Source: Cloacimonetes bacterium TCS62 (GTDB lineage: Bacteria; Cloacimonadota; Cloacimonadia; Cloacimonadales; TCS61). From it: a stretch of DNA of 6,557 bases. The notes beneath the pieces were generated by a model, which was not told the origin of the DNA, did not search any database, and worked only from the letters and a program-made list of their open reading frames with translations. Position 1 is the first letter of the stretch; every line of letters starts with the position of its first letter. Positions 5,741-6,557 of this stretch are shown in pieces. The stretch lies in assembly GCA_001577185.1 (NCBI GenBank), contig LSCM01000075.1:1-6557 (forward strand). Direction: 5' to 3'. Both the position numbers and the translations under genes were made by a program.

Positions 5741-6557
5741 TGAAAGTATATATAGAAAAGATCAAAGATTACAATTTCGACAAACTTTATCAGTTTTTTA
5801 AAACACTTGATCTGGAGGATTTATTAAGAGCCAAACAAAAGATACTTCTTAAACCAAATCTTCTAGGTGCTTTCCCACCCGAAAAAGCTGTTACCACAAA
5901 TCCTTTGATTATAGACGCACTTGCGACATATCTTAAAGAATTGGGAAAAGATCTGATCATCGGAGACAGCCCTGGAGGAACGGCACCTGTAAAACAGGTC
6001 TGGGAGAAAACAGGAATTAAAGCAATTGCAGACAAACATAATATTAGTCTGGTTAATTTTAAAAATGGTGGCATTAAGCAGTTAAAAGCGAATAAGATCA
6101 ATTTTCCGATCACAAAATTCATCTGGGATGTTGATGCTGTTATCAATCTTAGCAAATACAAGACTCACAGTTTGGTTTCATATACCGGAGCTATCAAAAA
6201 TCTTTATGGCCTGATCCCCGGACTAAAAAAATCAGATTACCATAGAGAATATCCCGACCATATCCAATTTTCCCAAGTTATCTCTGAATTGTATTCAATA
6301 GTTAATAGCAGAATTGCGATAAATATAATGGATGGTATCGTAGGTATGGAAGGTGAAGGCCCTTCTGCAGGTGATCCCAGAAACTTCGGAGTTATATTTG
6401 CTAGTCGATCTGCCGCTGCCTTAGACTACAAAGCATCAAGTATGATGGGATTCAAACCAGAAAAACTTGAATATATTTTACCAGCTTTGAAATATGATAA
6501 AATTAAAATTTCTGACATCGAAATATCCAAAGAATGGGAAAATTTTAAATTCTCTAA
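5740..6557 (+). CDS. DUF362 domain protein, 3'-truncated by window edge
   Basis: The frame is open from ATG at 5740 to the window end, 272 codons plus two bases, with no stop. Family landmarks are KPNLLG (38-43), TTNP (52-55), GDSPGG (75-80), NLSKYKTHSL (136-145), GAIKNLYGLIPG (150-161) and MDGIVGMEGEGPSAG (197-211), followed by ALDY (227-230). DUF362 has no settled biochemical role. Many members end in a ferredoxin-like 4Fe-4S domain, which would lie beyond the edge here. The ATG shares one base with the preceding stop (TAATG) and has no Shine-Dalgarno, so translation should depend on termination of the DAO gene. That tight coupling suggests, without proving, a role linked to the dehydrogenase, such as electron acceptor, maturation factor or a step on the same substrate. 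Family assignment is firm and function is unknown. Confidence 0.85.
   Translation, partial: MKVYIEKIKDYNFDKLYQFFKTLDLEDLLRAKQKILLKPNLLGAFPPEKAVTTNPLIIDALATYLKELGKDLIIGDSPGGTAPVKQVWEKTGIKAIADKHNISLVNFKNGGIKQLKANKINFPITKFIWDVDAVINLSKYKTHSLVSYTGAIKNLYGLIPGLKKSDYHREYPDHIQFSQVISELYSIVNSRIAINIMDGIVGMEGEGPSAGDPRNFGVIFASRSAAALDYKASSMMGFKPEKLEYILPALKYDKIKISDIEISKEWENFKFS

Noticed and set aside
5790..6161. Minus-strand open frame of 123 codons
   Set aside because: It is the antisense shadow of the DUF362 gene, whose own frame is open and carries recognisable motifs.

Overview
The window is AT-rich bacterial DNA with two parts: a translation/ribosome-biogenesis block (about 1-2380) and an anaerobic-looking redox operon (2526 to the right edge). 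The organism cannot be fixed from this sequence alone. AT-rich codon use, AGGAGG-type ribosome binding sites, a trmD / second SPOUT methyltransferase / rplS order, a HisKA_2-type histidine kinase remnant and a multi-cluster iron-sulfur flavoenzyme with a DUF362 protein would suit an uncultured anaerobe (Cloacimonadota-like lineages came to mind). That is a low-confidence guess.

Left block, plus strand: the 3' part of trmD (1-462, cut by the window edge) overlaps a small SPOUT-type RNA methyltransferase gene (452-1000), which is followed by rplS for ribosomal protein L19 (1011-1358). A strong hairpin with T-runs on both sides (1373-1400) ends this operon and probably also the convergent transcript. 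On the minus strand lie smpB (2351 down to 1896), the tmRNA partner of trans-translation, and immediately downstream a decayed histidine kinase (1903 down to 1433). The remnant keeps its ATPase domain but has lost its phosphoacceptor region and any credible start.

The 174-base divergent spacer (2352-2525) carries a plausible extended -10 promoter for smpB and a TTGACA-containing promoter for the right-hand operon.

Right block, plus strand: three genes are translationally coupled (ATGA overlap, then TAATG overlap). The first encodes a 688-residue fusion: 2Fe-2S domain, two-dinucleotide flavin domain, ferredoxin-like 4Fe-4S domain, a small beta-rich segment and a BFD-like 2Fe-2S domain. The second encodes a DAO-fold FAD dehydrogenase of the kind that oxidises secondary amines or amino acids. 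The third, running off the window, encodes a DUF362 protein. The first two match the architecture of HcnB/HcnC, opine oxidase, hydroxyproline dehydrogenase and dye-linked proline dehydrogenase complexes: the DAO subunit takes electrons from a substrate and the fusion protein passes them on to NAD(P) or an iron-sulfur carrier. The substrate is not determinable here. The coupled DUF362 gene is the least explained part and the best candidate for new biology.
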